A stretch of DNA of 64,000 nt from Panagrolaimus kolymaensis (Eukaryota; Nematoda; Chromadorea; Rhabditida; Panagrolaimidae), in contig JAJQJQ010000068.1 of NCBI GenBank assembly GCA_028622995.1, positions 434,001 through 498,000 on the forward strand, written 5' to 3'. Each line of letters opens with the position of its first letter. Positions within the stretch are counted from its first letter, which is position 1. This document shows, piece after piece, positions 1 through 13,600 of the stretch. Below the pieces are notes generated by a model. The model was not told the origin of the DNA. It did no database searches and was given only the letters and a program-made list of their open reading frames with translations. The position numbers and the translations under genes were made by a program.

Positions 1-1693
1 CTAATAAACATTATTAAAAAAAATTTCATCCAAGGAAAAAGAAATGAAAGTGCGAAGAATATATTTTCCCTTAATAAAAAAATGTGTAAAAAAAGAAATT
101 AAAATAAATAATTGCGGCGTCAATGGAAAAAATGAGGATGATGATGAATATGGAAGAAGTAGCAGCCGATAGACGAGAATCGTGTCACTCTCAAAAACAA
201 ATATATAAAAATAAACACCGGAAAATGAGCTTAATATTGAAGCAGCAGAAAAATGGCTATTTATAGAAATTAAAATTATTTTTATATTTATTTATATTTT
301 TAATATATTAAAAAGCTATAGATGATGAAAAAGAAGATAATAATAAAATATTATATATTTTTTTAAGTGGTGTAATAAAAGGAAAACATTGCAAAAAGAA
401 AAAAATTTCCAGAAAATGTTGCGTAATTTTACAATTTTGTTTATCAAAGTTATGAAGAAAAAATGTAAAAAGCTTAAAAAAAGTTGCATAGTATTTATGA
501 AAGTACGAAAGAATGAAATTTCATTGAAAAAGAAAATTGTTATTTGTAAGTTTAATAAAACACAAATATGTAAAAATATATTATCAACTAAAATAATGAT
601 TTTCATATTTTATGGCAAAGAAGGCTTCTCTCTTTTTTTTTTGAAGTAATAAATTAGAATAAACAAAACTGGAAAAAAATAAGCAAACAGAATTGAAAAT
701 AATCAAATAAAGTATTCAGAAACAAGGTTTTTAAGAAAAAAGCAAATCAAATGTGATTCTTTTTTCACCGCGGAACAAGCTTTCAACATATTAATAATAA
801 TAATTTTTTTGTTATTGTAAGTCAAAGTGTTACAAAAATCGCCTTAATTTTTAAATCAAAATTACTCCTACGTTTTCTTCCATTTTCCTTTGTACACAAA
901 TATTTGAATTATTAAATTTCTAAGATTCTTTTTGTTCTGCATTCCACAACAATCAGATGTTGTTGTTATTATTGTTATTATTCCTGCCCCCACCAAAAAT
1001 TCCTATCTTTTTTCTTTTTTAATTAAATCAAATGAATGGAAAAATTCCTTTGCATTCTTTTGCACGTTAACATTCTATTTGCTTTTATTTAATTTCTTAA
1101 AATTCAATCATTTTGTATTATTTTTTCTTTTGTCTAATCATCTCTCCAACGAAAAGCAACAAAAACAAAATGATTTATTAATAATAATTAAAATAACAAA
1201 AGCCAAAAAACATCCATTCATCTCCCCATTTTTCGTTTATTAAAAATAACTAAAATAACATAACACCAAAAATGCTACTTTTCTTATCAAATTAAAAATT
1301 ATTATTATCCCAAAAAAATTTCATTTTGCTTAAAATCTTTAAAAAATGGTATTTATGATCTCTCCTCAATATGATATTTTTTTTACTTGCGATACTGTAT
1401 CATCAAAAACAGCATTGGAGAAAAAGGGAAAAATTTGTATTTAACTATAATATAAAAAATAATATTATTTATGTCACTTTTTTTTATATTAAGAATAAAT
1501 AAGGAGAGTGAGAGAAGATAAAAATATTATTATAGTTTTGTAGGTTTAATCGGAAAGAAGGCAAAGAGAGATGGATAGAATTAATCATTAGTGCTACTTT
1601 TTATTTTGATTTAAGATACAACAAAAATCCTTTCTTTCTTTTGGGTGAGCAAAAAAGAAAGTTCTCTGTTTTTCTGATTTTATGTATGTGCTG
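1..1693. other. A/T-rich non-coding stretch
   Basis: Very A/T-rich DNA with many A and T runs. Open frames are short, of low complexity (Lys/Phe/Asn/Ile-rich) and lack paired splice signals, so no gene is called. It may be intergenic or part of a large intron of a gene outside the window. Confidence 0.6.
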
Positions 1694-1701
1694 GTCTGAA
1701 C

Positions 1702-2239
1702 CAGGGATGTCCGAACGTTCGGAGTTCGGATGTTCGGATGTTCGGATGTTCGACCCTTTTGCCGAACATTTTTGGATCGGATCGATGTTCGGATTTTACC
1801 CCGAACATCCGAACATAATACGAACATATAAATAAGCATAAAATCTTGCCAAAATTGCTTTAAATCCAGCAAAAATCATTATTTTTTTCATAATTTTTAT
1901 ATTTTAGCTGATTTTATCAAATATTTATGTTACCATAACTTTTCAAACATATTTTAAACTAAAATAAAATTTAGAGGTAAGAACCCTTGCTACTCAAGAA
2001 AAATTTTTAAAATTAATTTTTCTTAATCCCTTTGAAAATTTTGTTAAAATACCAAGGGTTAGTAATAAAATGACTCTAATTAAGCAATTTTAGACGAAAA
2101 AACATTTGAATTTGCTGTTTTTAAAGGGTTTTTAAAAGATGTTCGGATGTTCGGATTAATGTTCGGATTTTTTACGTTTGTCCGAACGTTCGAATGTTCG
2201 GAGTTCGGATTGAAGAAAAGGCATGTTCGGACATCCCTG
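1702..2239. mobile_element. Non-autonomous hAT-type element (MITE), 538 bp
   Basis: The ends are an inverted repeat: the left end reads CAGGGATGTCCGAAC and the right end is its reverse complement, GTTCGGACATCCCTG. An exact 8-bp direct repeat, GTCTGAAC, flanks both sides (1694-1701 and 2240-2247). Subterminal regions are filled with iterated GTTCGGAT units in both orientations. An 8-bp target duplication with CAGGG termini is the known signature of the hAT transposase superfamily. The interior is A/T rich and codes for nothing, so the element would need a transposase supplied elsewhere. The intact duplication suggests a fairly recent insertion. Confidence 0.88.
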
Positions 2240-2247
2240 GTCTGAAC

Positions 2248-5240
2248 CCCTACAGTAAGCCGCGAGAAAAAAAAGACTAACTACAGACCCTCGAAAAATT
2301 CTCTTAGTTTTCTTTTTCTCAGAAACAATAAATGAAACAAACAAAAAAACTGGAATGTAGTTAAAATTTAAGTGCTATGTATTCTTAAAAATATAGGCAA
2401 GTCATAAATCCCCATGAGCATCATTTGTCTTAAATTTTTATTATGACTTATATAAAAAAATGAGATGAACACTACAAAAAAGAAAAAAAAACTCTAATTA
2501 ATTTTTTGAAAAAACAGACGAATAGCTTCTTTTTTTTGGGTTACGGTACGGAAACTACACAAAATAATGTAATCAAGTGGAAAAAAATAAAAAACAGACA
2601 CACTTCAAAGCACAAATTTTATTGACGTTGTGTTGAAATTATTAAATATGTAGGCAGGTACTTATTAGGTGCTTAAAAACTTTTGTATGTACTTCGTAAA
2701 AAGTAATAACTTTAATTTCTCAATTTCCCCTTTTTTTTTAAAGTTTTTTTGTTTTAAATTATTACTTTGGAAACTTTAATTTAATAAAAAAAATTTCTTT
2801 TGAGATGTGCATGTCATTTTTTAAAAATATTTATTTGGTAATTTTTGTTAGCCACCGCCGTATAAAACCAAATTCGTGACTTATTTGTCTGAAGCAAGAA
2901 AACGTTTTGTTTCTCAGAAAAAATTATCGAAAATAAAAAAATAAAAAATCATTTTATACTATTTTTTCTTTGGGTTTTTTTTTTCTATTTTTACACAATC
3001 AATGAGAAGTAAATATTTGAGCTTTTTTGCTTTATTTTAATCGTTTCATTAATCAGTTAAATCAGATAATTAAAAATCCGTTTAACTTAAGTATTTTACT
3101 TTACTTTGGCAATATCACCTACAAAATGAGTAATATCATTCCTTTTGATTCTGGAATCTTGGATATTAAACGGATACTAAAAGAGGGAAGACAAAAAATT
3201 ATAAATCAGAATAAACAGTTTTACTTTTTCCAAGCAAAAAAAAGCAAGAGACTTCCATAAAAAAATATTAGAAAAGTAAAATAAAAGAAACAAAAAAAAG
3301 AAGAAGAAAGAAACTTTAATTCTTTTGTTCCAAGGCATTTCTATTAAAAACAGGCATAAAAATCGTGCAAAACAAAAAAAGCCAACCTGAAATCAGCCAT
3401 TTCGCCATCATTCGGAGAAATTTTTTTTAACTCAAAAAAATTTCCTCCATAGTTTTTTTCAAATCAAAAAAATTTGATTATGAAAAACCAAATGAAATGG
3501 GAAAAGATATAAGTGACTGACATACAAAAGAAGATGAAGAAGAAAATGAAAATGAAAGTGAGCTGGCGGCGAGAGCGAAAAACTAACCAAAAGCAAAGCA
3601 AATGAAAAAATATTTTTATTAAGAAATTTTTATTATTTATTAAGTGAAAACGACAAATTCAACCATTTATTTAATCTATTTATCACTTATTTGCGTCAGT
3701 AACATTCATTTTTCTTCTTCATCTTCATAATCCCTAATATATGAGATTGGATTTGACCGAAGAAAATGGAAAATGAAGTTGAAAATAAAAAATTATTTTT
3801 ATTAGAAAAATTCTATGTTTTTTGATTTATGTTTTTGTAAAATTTAAGTTGAAATTGAAAAAAGTCAGTGAAAACCGAAAATTTATGCAAAAAAAATCTC
3901 CTTTTCACCGCATTTTTAGAAGCCCATTTAAAATCTACCAACTTTGGGTCTTATGTTAGATGGAGAAAATTTAAATTAAATCTCTTGCAAGTTGCAACCA
4001 AATAAAAAATAAATTAATAAAAAGAAGAACATCATTGACGCAGGTTTGTTTCATTTTTTAAAGAAAAGAAAAAATGAATCTAATTCTTTTTTTATTAATA
4101 AGCTTTAAAAATGCCAGTTTTCGATTAATTTATACATATACATATATTTTTATATATTTCTTTAAATAATAAAATATTTTTTTGTTTGATAAAATGAAGA
4201 ACTCTAATTCTGTAATTCAGTTATGACGAAGGTAAAAAGTAGCATTTGATTGATGAGCTTTTTTCAATGCCTTGTGGATAATTTTTTTCTTCTTTTGACT
4301 AATTTTTTACTTTAAAAAAAGAAAGAAGAAAAGATAATAGGATTTATTAATCTGTGGAATTTAAGATTCAAAGAAAAAAAAAGAAAAAAATTTTTTGTAG
4401 CCTATTTTTAGAGAGTCATGCATCGTATATTTATGTATGTACATATTTCGAAATAAAAAAAGGAATGGAAGGATTACAGTGAGATTTATAGGTATTGGTC
4501 ATGGAGTGAAAATAAGAGAAAATAAAATTACCAAAAATTTTGGATGCATGAGTTTGATTTGTACAATAATGGCTTTTTTAAAGCAAAATAAATCCATAAA
4601 AATTTATTTTAAAAAACTTTCTTGATTTTTTTTAAGGAAAAGTAAGGTTAACAAAATTTCTTAATTTTGCACCCAAATTTTCTTACGTCTTTCCTTCTCC
4701 TCTCACATAATTTTTTGTTCTTCGAAATATAAAAAACCTTCTTTTTTTTACAGTAGTCTGTCTCATAAATATTATAAAACTGTTTTTTAATTTTCAATTA
4801 TAGTTTTTCAGTTTTTTCAAAAAGGTCATTTTGCGTAATCATCTTATTAAAATTTTAAATTTGGAGTCTTGTTTTAATTTCCAAAAAACATATTTTTTCT
4901 GATTGATTAAAATTCGAGACAAACATCAGAACACCAGTACCACAAAAGTTTCTTAATTTTTTTTTCGAGAAGTATAAAAGTTTGCTGGAAAATTAAAGGT
5001 TAAAATAAATATTGTACTATTCGTACATATGGATATTATTAATAAATTTATAATGTAACTTTTAACTTTTCATAAACTTTACGAAAACTACTAATAAAAA
5101 TTTAGAGAATAAAAAATATTTTCGGACTTTCAGCTGCTTAAAAAAAAAATGGGTAATAAATTTTTTCGGTTTGTGGTATCCTTCCTAGTAATTTTGATTG
5201 AAATCGGTCACCTGGAAATCTTCCATGGGAAAATACAATA
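2248..5240. other. A/T-rich non-coding stretch
   Basis: No gene supported. A short open frame around 3126-3260 encodes a slightly coding-like stretch, but no donor or acceptor pair connects it to anything. The rest is A/T-run DNA. Confidence 0.5.
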
Positions 5241-5242
5241 AA

Positions 5243-5575
5243 AATGAAAAAATTAGCATAAAAAAATGAATGAATGCGTAAGAAATGAAGTTTGCTTTTC
5301 ATTGCATAAAAATGAAGTGGTGATGAGCGGCGGTTAATTATTAGTTATTACAAAAAAATACTAAAGGATCAAAATATAACAAAGGATCTAAATATGCCCG
5401 AAGGATCCAAAGATCCATTTGCCAATGAAATTTGCATATAAATGAAGTTTATAAAAATGGAAAATTTTGCATAATAATAAATGAAAGCGCAAAACAAAAA
5501 GCTTGCTTTGTCATTGCAATGAAAGTGAAGCTTGATGAGTGGCAGTTAATTTTGATACCCAAATATGCCAAATGA
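5243..5575. repeat. Degenerate direct repeats (about 105-bp unit)
   Basis: Two diverged copies, near 5243-5350 and 5455-5575, share the same order of landmarks: an AAAATT-GCATAA start, ATGAA repeats, a GCTTTTCATTGCA-like or GCTTTGTCATTGCA core, then GTGATGAGCGGCGGTTAATT or TTGATGAGTGGCAGTTAATT. Between them lie iterated GGATC motifs (GGATCAAA, GGATCTAA, GGATCCAAAGATCC). They lie just upstream of a Helitron-type end and may be internal repeats of the same element. Confidence 0.55.
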
Positions 5576-5597
5576 TTTGCATAAAATAACTTTCATG

Positions 5598-5963
5598 GCC
5601 GACCGAAGGTCGGCGCTGCGATATATCATATATGAACAATGATTTTAATTTTATTAGAAAGGATGAAGTTGATTTTATTATTGAGGTGTTTTAAAGCATT
5701 TGTGGAGAAGGACAGGGGATTCAATATTTAGAAACTAAAAGGAATGGTGAAGTATGAGGATTATATATGGATGGGGTAATAAAATTAGTTGAACGCATAG
5801 AAAAGATTCCTTACTATGAGAAGGATCCATGCCATAAGATTTCAAATAATCATAAAGTAAAAAAAAATTGCGCAAATTTCAATTGAATATGAAATATTTT
5901 TTTAATAATAAAATGTTTAGAAAAAAATAGAGATCGCGGCGCGGAGCGCCGCTTCTTGCCTAG
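5598..5963 (+). mobile_element. Helitron-type 3' terminus (element remnant)
   Basis: At 5936-5952 lies a perfect 7-bp GC-rich hairpin, GCGGCGC-GGA-GCGCCGC. Seven bases later come CTAG (5960-5963) and then T. A short GC hairpin a few bases before a CTRR end, inserted before T, is the known hallmark of a Helitron 3' end. A second hairpin with the same design (GCCGACC-GAA-GGTCGGC) is at 5598-5614. I could not place the 5' end (expected TC after A), so the start given is only the first hairpin. No Rep/helicase coding is visible, so it is non-autonomous or decayed. Confidence 0.6.
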
Positions 5964-8900
5964 TTAATGATTAAATGGGTACGCAAAAATCGTCGTTGTT
6001 GAAATATTTTTTATTTTAATTTAAGTTTTTTTAAAGATCGAAAAAAGCAGAAGTTTTTCATGAAAGCAATTTTTTTATTTTTAGAAAGAAAATATTAAAC
6101 TTTTGGTTAGTTTTAAAATGTTTGAGAAGGTTTGAGGAAGTCGAGGGACTTTTTTTTAGCTTTCGCCCACTTTAAAAATTTTTTTTGGGGTAAATGTCAT
6201 AGGAAAAAACAAGCAAACCTCTTCCATTCTTCAATTCTGTGATAGGCCTTTTTTTCGTAGTCAAAAGTTTATGAACTTTTCAACTTTTGATCTAAAAATA
6301 AAGTTCTTAAGTTCAAATATTTAAAAAAAGTTAACTTGCTATTTTTTTAACCTTAGAAAATAATAAACATACTTCATAATTGTTTGTCATCATGCCAACC
6401 AACAGCGACATTTCTTACTCAAGAGGATGAGCAGCAGCAGCAGCAGCACAAAGATTTATTTTTTTTTTAATATAAAAAACAAAACAACTTTTTTGTACTT
6501 TTAGCTCTAACTCATCCATTTTTTTTATTATTAAAAAAGACGCCAAAGCAAGAAAAATTGAATCCTAAGTTTTTTTAAATGTCTTCCGTGCTTTAGAAAA
6601 AAATTTAAATAACAAAAAATTTTTAAGGACGAGATATAAAAAAAATAATAATAAACATGATTAAAGAAAGTAAGCAAAGACCGTATTTACATTTAAATTT
6701 AAAAGTTAATTTGGAATAAGCAACAACAACATCAACAACCTCCACTTAAAAAAGCTCGAAAAAGGAATTAAAGCAATTGAGCCAGCAGAAATAATAAAAA
6801 AATAATACTAACAATTTCTTCTTAAAATCTTTGAGTATTTATATCCAAAAAAATTATTAGATATTAGAAAAAAAACTAATAAAAGCAGCACTGATCAACC
6901 AATTTTTATTGGGGGTAGGAAGGTTGTTGGCTGGTTGAAAATATAACATAAAATTAAGTAAAAGACTACATAGAAAATAAGAAATTTACTTTTTTTACAC
7001 TTCTAGAAAAAAGTAATAAAAATCCAAATTAAAGTTTAATGTTAATTGCTTATTACCCTTATATATAATAAATTAAATATAATCGTATTTATTTATTTAT
7101 TTATTTATGCATGCTTGGCTTTTCTATAAAAATGATTGATATACGGTATGAGTATACAAAGATTACTTTTTTCATCGTCTCCTTGTTTGTTATTGGCGCA
7201 CAAGAGTGAAAAATGATGTTGGAATGAATTGTTGTGACTATATTATCGTTGATGATTGTTTTTTTTTGTATTTGCTAATTTATAAAAATATCAAAAAACT
7301 AAATTTTGATGAACGAAAAAATCTTGGAGCATTATTGTAAATAAACTTTTGGTATTTTTTTTTTAAAAGTTATGGTGCTAAAAATCGCTGCAATATCATT
7401 TGTCCGATAAACTAAAAAAAATTCGCAAAATTTTTTAGATGCCAGTTAATTGTGAACAAGAAAAACCCTGCGCTTCAAAGCCAAACAGAACTTTGTATTA
7501 GCTTATCAAGTTTTCGTATTGGGCGCCAAGGTTATTATTTTTTCTTTCTAAAAACATATGCAAATTAAATTCATTTTTCATAACAATTTTCGAGGATTTT
7601 TACCTACAGAAAATGTACCTAACACAATTCAAAAAAGCAGAGAAGATTTAGAGTTAATTTCAAAATTTTCGTGTCATAAATCCAAGTAATTAATTTTATC
7701 GTAGCAATTATACCTATTTTTATTTAAAGCTCAATTATTTTTATTTTGAGTTCTTTTCAAGTGCATGCATACATTAACATTTAAATTATAAAAATGAAAC
7801 TTTAATTTGTTTATAGCCTCGAAAAAAAACGTAATTGGATGGTGGAATTGAACAATTTTTTACATTTACTTTTTTTTTATTATTTATTAATTTTGACCTT
7901 TCATTCAAAAAAAGAATTTTTTTAAAAGTACAAAAATTAAATAGTATTTATATAATTAAAAAAAAAACATTTTTTGTATGTGCATCATTCAAAAAAAAGA
8001 GACACAAAATGACATTCAAAAATAATAATAATTTCAATTGACTTTTAATTAAAAAAGAATTTAAAATATGTATTCGAGAAAATTTAAAAAAAGAGTTTCT
8101 AAAGTGCTTTGTATTTTTTTTATTTGTCTCAAATGTTTTTTTTATCAAAGCTGGAAAATTTTAATACTAAGTTTTTTGCTTCTTTTTTTATAAGCTTTTT
8201 TCGAAGACGAAGAAAGTATACTGTAGCAAATTCGGTCGGCACACAGAAGAAAAAAAGGTTAATTATTTGACTCAAAAAGAGATCAGCAAAAAAAAAATAT
8301 TAATTAAATTAAATTATTTCCAAATATTATTTTTTTTTCATTTCATCCACCTGCATTTTTAAGTATAAAATAAGTCTCCATGAAAGCTATGTAAGTAAGT
8401 GCGCTTATAAAGAAAGACGCAAATGTTTCATAACTACGAAAAGATTAAATAATAAAGACGAAAGAAAGACGGATGGGAAAAAAAGTCAATTATAATAAAT
8501 AAAAAATAAATGCATTAAAAAAATGTATTAAAAATAAATTAATTTTTTTTTGTTTGAAAAAAAGGTTGAATTAATTATTTTAAACACGCAAATTTATTTG
8601 GATTATAATAATACCAAGAATGAAGAAGAAAAAAAATTACGTCGAAAAAGAAATTAAAATTAAAAAGTTTTGGAGGTGGCGGGAAGGCGAAATAATAATT
8701 TTTAAAAAATGAAATTATTTATATCTGTGAATTTATTTTTTGTTGCAAAAAAGAATAAAAGAGTGATGGAAGAAAAAAAAGTTAATGGTATAATATGATT
8801 TAAATAATGAATTCAAACGAGAAAAATGTTATTTAGGAAAGGGCAAAAAATAAAGTGATCATTGTTGCAGCAATGAATAGTAAAAACTTTTTTTTATTAC

Positions 8901-10440
8901 TGTTTAAATAATGTAATTGACATTTTTACGGTATTTAAATATTTTTTTTCGCGAAACTTATTTTCGAAGGGCAATAAAACAAAATGTGGGTTTCCTCGAA
9001 CTCAAAAAAATGATCTTTTATAACAAAATTTAAAAGGTCAAAAAAGAAATTTACAATTTTACTTAAATGACCGATTTTACGATAGCTGAAAGCAACCCAC
9101 AATGCAAAACTTTGTTTTCGGAAAGAAAAAAATTTCTATAAAAAATTTACAATGCAATTTCTTTTTATAATAATATTTTTCTTAAAGCTTCTGCAAGCAA
9201 GAATTAAAGCTCATACACTTCCTTTTTTAAGCTTTTATTTTTTTTAAACATTGTTTTTTTGTGATTTTAGTTTGCTTATATAAATTTACTTTGCTCTTTT
9301 GTTTTTAATAAGGAAAGGGTCATTGATTGTACTTTCAAAAGACATAAATAAACATGTTGAAGAATAATAATTTTTTGTTGGAGGAAAAAAAGGGATGTTC
9401 TTGTGCAGGTATCTCGTGTTGAGCATGTGGCCATTACAAATAAGAAAATTGTAAGCAATAAATTTTTATTTCTTAAAATTTTATAATAAAAAGAATTCTC
9501 GAAAAAAATCTTGCTTTTTCCATTTCTTTTTTTGTTTAGAAAATTTTGAACCACAAAAAAAGTATTTGAAATATATTTGTTTTGCCAATATTTAAATCCC
9601 CAAAAAATGATCCCTCAAGAATATTTTTAATAAATATTGTCATTATGAAAATTTTTGTTATTATTGTCTCGCAATAAAAAAATATAAACTGAAACTCTTT
9701 TTAATTTTATAAAAGCTTTTTTACTCCAAAACACATTTTTTTCATTTTTCCAAGTCAAAATGACGATGTGCCACTTTTTTTCTGCTTATAACTCTTTTAA
9801 AAAAAATGTTTCAGAAAATTACTTTTTTCATCTGCCATCTGCCACTAAACTGACTAAATGACTAAATGTACATAAAAATAAATTGCGTATACAATTCTTA
9901 AGAAAAAGAACTTTCTTAAAATAGTTGGAAGAGCACAAATTAAAATAATAATAATAAAAAAATAAAATATATAATAGAGTCAATTATAAATTTAATAAAC
10001 ACTTAAACACGTGATGTTACTTACTTACCGTACGATAACCAACCAAAATGCAAACAAAAAAATGTAAACAACTTTAATGAAATATTTTGCGTTTTTTTAA
10101 ATTATGTTTTGTAATCATAAAAATAAATTAATTTAACCGATCACGATTAAGAAAATAAATGGACAAAAACAAAATCATTAAAACTTAATTGTTTAAAACG
10201 AGAACTTTTAAATGTGTGGAAAACGAGACTTTGATGAGTGAGAGAGGAGATACTTGAGTAAATAATGAGTTTAATTGATTTTTATACGAAATTAGCTTAC
10301 TCATTTTCAAAAGTTCTTCAAAAAAAGGAAGCTGTTAAAAATAAAGTTTGGATTGATTCTTGAAGCAAAATTCCTATTATTCAAGGTAAGAATCCAATCG
10401 AAATAATTTTACAGAATTCACTTTTTCTATAATCTTACAT
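5964..10440. other. A/T-rich non-coding stretch with simple repeats
   Basis: No gene supported. Contains an (AGC)n run of six units near 6430-6448 and an (ATTT)n run near 7087-7108. The remaining open frames are low-complexity products of A and T runs. Confidence 0.5.
6430..6448. repeat. (AGC)n microsatellite
   Basis: Six uninterrupted AGC/CAG units in otherwise A/T-rich DNA. Reading frames around it are closed, so it is not a glutamine tract of a visible gene. Confidence 0.9.
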
Positions 10441-10448
10441 GACCAGAT

Positions 10449-10687
10449 CACACGTGGGCAGGTGGGTGCGACAAAAAAAATTTTCGGGCACGAAGCAAGC
10501 AATACTAAAGGGTCCACCGTGTTGATTTTAAAAAAAAATAATTTAGGAAAATTTCATTCTTACCACATCGAAATTTTTTTTCTATTAGATTTTTGAAATT
10601 TTGAGGCACGAAGCTCCAAAAATAGTGGCACGGAGCACGAAGCAGGGTGCGATAATCGCACCCAATCGCACCCCGTGCCCACGTGTG
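10449..10687. mobile_element. Non-autonomous hAT-type element (MITE), 239 bp
   Basis: The terminal inverted repeat starts CACACGTGGGCA at the left and ends TGCCCACGTGTG at the right, continuing imperfectly inward into GGTGCGA-like sequence on both sides. An exact 8-bp direct repeat, GACCAGAT, flanks the element (10441-10448 and 10688-10695). The end sequence differs from the element at 1.7 kb, so it is a separate family. It has no coding capacity. The length and 8-bp duplication fit a hAT-derived MITE. Confidence 0.88.
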
Positions 10688-10695
10688 GACCAGAT

Positions 10696-13600
10696 ACTCC
10701 GGCACAAAAAGAATTTTGCAAGATAATAATTTTTAAACTAACGAAAACAAAAATTGCTGTTGAGAAAAAATTTTAATTTTTTATATTTACAATAAAACCA
10801 ACCCATTCAGCAAAGCAAGCATTTATACTTCCACATATCCGTCGGATTAAACAAAAATGATTTTTCACCTCCTTGTCTTTCTAATTAAACAAATGAAACA
10901 ATGGAAAAAAAATGTGAAAACTAAAGAAAAACATTTAAATAACAAAAATTATTTCAATCAAAAAAATTAAAAATGTTGAAACAAACAAAAAAATTTCTGA
11001 TGGTACCAAAGAAAAAGCAGGTACGACGACCTTTACCACATAGTCAAAAAAAGAATCCTCCGACGCGATGGAGGATTTTTTTTTTCATTTGAGAATTTCA
11101 AAGGATTTTATTGACCTTTAATTCTTTTTGGAGTTCAAAAATACAAACATTAGTAATATTTAATTTTGATTTAGAAAATGAAGAGGGCGGTTTTTTATTT
11201 TGTCTGATTATCGGTAATTCTAATTAATAAAAGTTATTTAGATTTTTAAAGACCAAAGGCTGTTTTTCTGAAGTTATACGGCTGACACCGGAAATCAAAA
11301 AATTCTGAGTACCTAAACTAACTAATTGTTGGTTAGCCAAAAAAAGTTTTAAGAATGGAATGAAGAAAAGGAAATATTTATTACAAATACCAAACTATTT
11401 TTGAATGCCATCATTTTTTCTCCGAATTAAAATTAGTTTGTGTTTTTAGCATCTTAAAACAAATGCCTTGAAATTTTTGGTATGATGAAATACATCAGTC
11501 CCAAAAAAAGAAAGTTTATATCCTCCTTAGCTTGTATTGTCTGTCTTACTTACCACGGCTATAATATGTAAAAAAGGGAAGTATTTATGCCCCAATGGTA
11601 TACTTATAAAAAATTTTTTTAACAACTACTGTAAAAAAGGTGACGATCGAAAAAAAATGTCTGCTATGGAATGTTTTATGTGGCAACATAATTTCCGTTT
11701 TTTTTTCATGCGTCTTTGTTTTTTGGATAAAATAAGTGTGAAAATAAAAGTCAAACAAAGGCAATTATTTTTTGTTTTACAAATTTGCTTCTTTTTAAAC
11801 TTTTTTACAGCAAAGATTCTGTTGATCTTAAAAATATGCAAACTTCAAACCCATTTTTTCTTCTAAAAATTCCCAAAAGAAAAATTGCTCAAGTTTAAGA
11901 AAAGTCACTACCATTTTTTGTAAACTCGAAAAAAATTTTCTTAGTATTAATTAAACTATAATTTTTATGAGCGTAAAAGAAAAAGAAAAATGAAGAAGCC
12001 ATTTTCTTTAATGTTAATGTAAAAGATTTGAGAGCCAAGAAAAGAAATTTCAAGCAAAGGACTTCCGTAAACAAGATTATCTCCTCTTCCATTGATGATG
12101 ATGGTGAGTGATGATAAAGATAATATTTAAAAAATTGAACTTTATTCTATTAAATTTTAAGCTTCATTTAATTCTTCTTCTTTTTTTTCACGCTATTTAC
12201 ATACAAATATTAAAAGTTAATTGATAGCGGGTGATAAAAAAAAATGGGAAAAAAACACGAAAATAATTTGAAACTAAAGAAACTCAAGAAATCATGGTTT
12301 CGAAATTTTTGAAAGAAAGTTCTACGAAAAAATTTGGTCGAGCAAGCTTATTCATACATATAAAAAATGCAGAATTTTAATGCCGGCAAAAATGATAGAA
12401 AATAAAAATCCTGCAAAATTCTAAAATTCTAAAATTGGCTTTTCTAATCTTCTTTTTTTACAACTTTTTAACGCGGAACAAAAAAAAATCTATCTTCTCT
12501 ACAGACTCCAACATTTTTTATAAATGTCATATCTAATTTTAGCGTATTTAGCTTCCATTTATAAAAATAAGAAACATTTAAACTTTTTTTCCTTTCTGTA
12601 AAAAAGCTTTAATTTATTTTTTTAAATCAAAAGGTTATGAAGTCAAGAAACTTTCATAGAAACGTATTTCTTTAAAAACCCTGTAATTATTTTTATTTAA
12701 ATCCCAATTGGGTGGTTTGAAAGCAATGAAAAAAAGGTAAATAAATGTCAAAGTTATTTATGCTGACTCTTTTTTTGATGGTGTCAAATAAATAAAAAAT
12801 AAAATAAATACGTCTTTAATCATTTTTTTATTAAACCATCCATTTTTAAATTTTTTGTTTGAAAAAAAAGTGAATCAACCTTTAATTTTTTTTATTTGTA
12901 ACGAATAATAGTATTTCATGTGTCAATTTCAATGGATGGATTTATACATAACCGAAACTATATGACGCAAATTGGAAGGATGAATGTGTATTTTAGGTAT
13001 GTTTTTAAGAGTTATTTTGAATTTAAACTATTTTTATAAAATAAAATTAAAAGAAAAAAGAATAAATATTAAAGTTATTTTTGGAGCATGTATTCAAAAA
13101 AAATATTTGGTTAAAATTTAGATCAAAAGAAAGAACAAAGTTTACGAGATTACTATTTTTAAAATATGAATATCAAAAATAGCTGTCATGAAAAATAAAA
13201 AGAATATTTATAATCATCGCTTTTTTCTTAAATTCTTGGAGAAAAAAATCTGAAAAAAGGGTAAAAAACAAAAAAAATAATATAATTAATCAAATTCATT
13301 TATTTTCCTTGCTATAATTATTTCCAGAATTTTCATGGCAGGGCTTTTAGTAACAGGCTTTTCTTTGCAGAATATAAGTTTCGAGAACGAAATTACACTC
13401 ATAGATTTTTTCCTGTAATAATTTTTTTGTCAGAATTATTAAATTACACTAACGACTTGTCTGTGCGCATATATTCCCAAAAATATTAATTTCCAGAGTA
13501 TCACTTATTTTTTAGCAATCAAAGCTCTTGAACCCACCATACTTTTTTAATCGAAAAAAAAATATTTTTGCATGCAAACCATGAACAACAACCCAAAAAA

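Noticed and set aside
3027..3260. Plus-strand open frame with a coding-like middle (FDSGILDIKRILKEG)
   Set aside because: No upstream acceptor/start pair or matching exon, no family resemblance, and Lys/Phe/Ile-rich ends typical of A/T-run translation.
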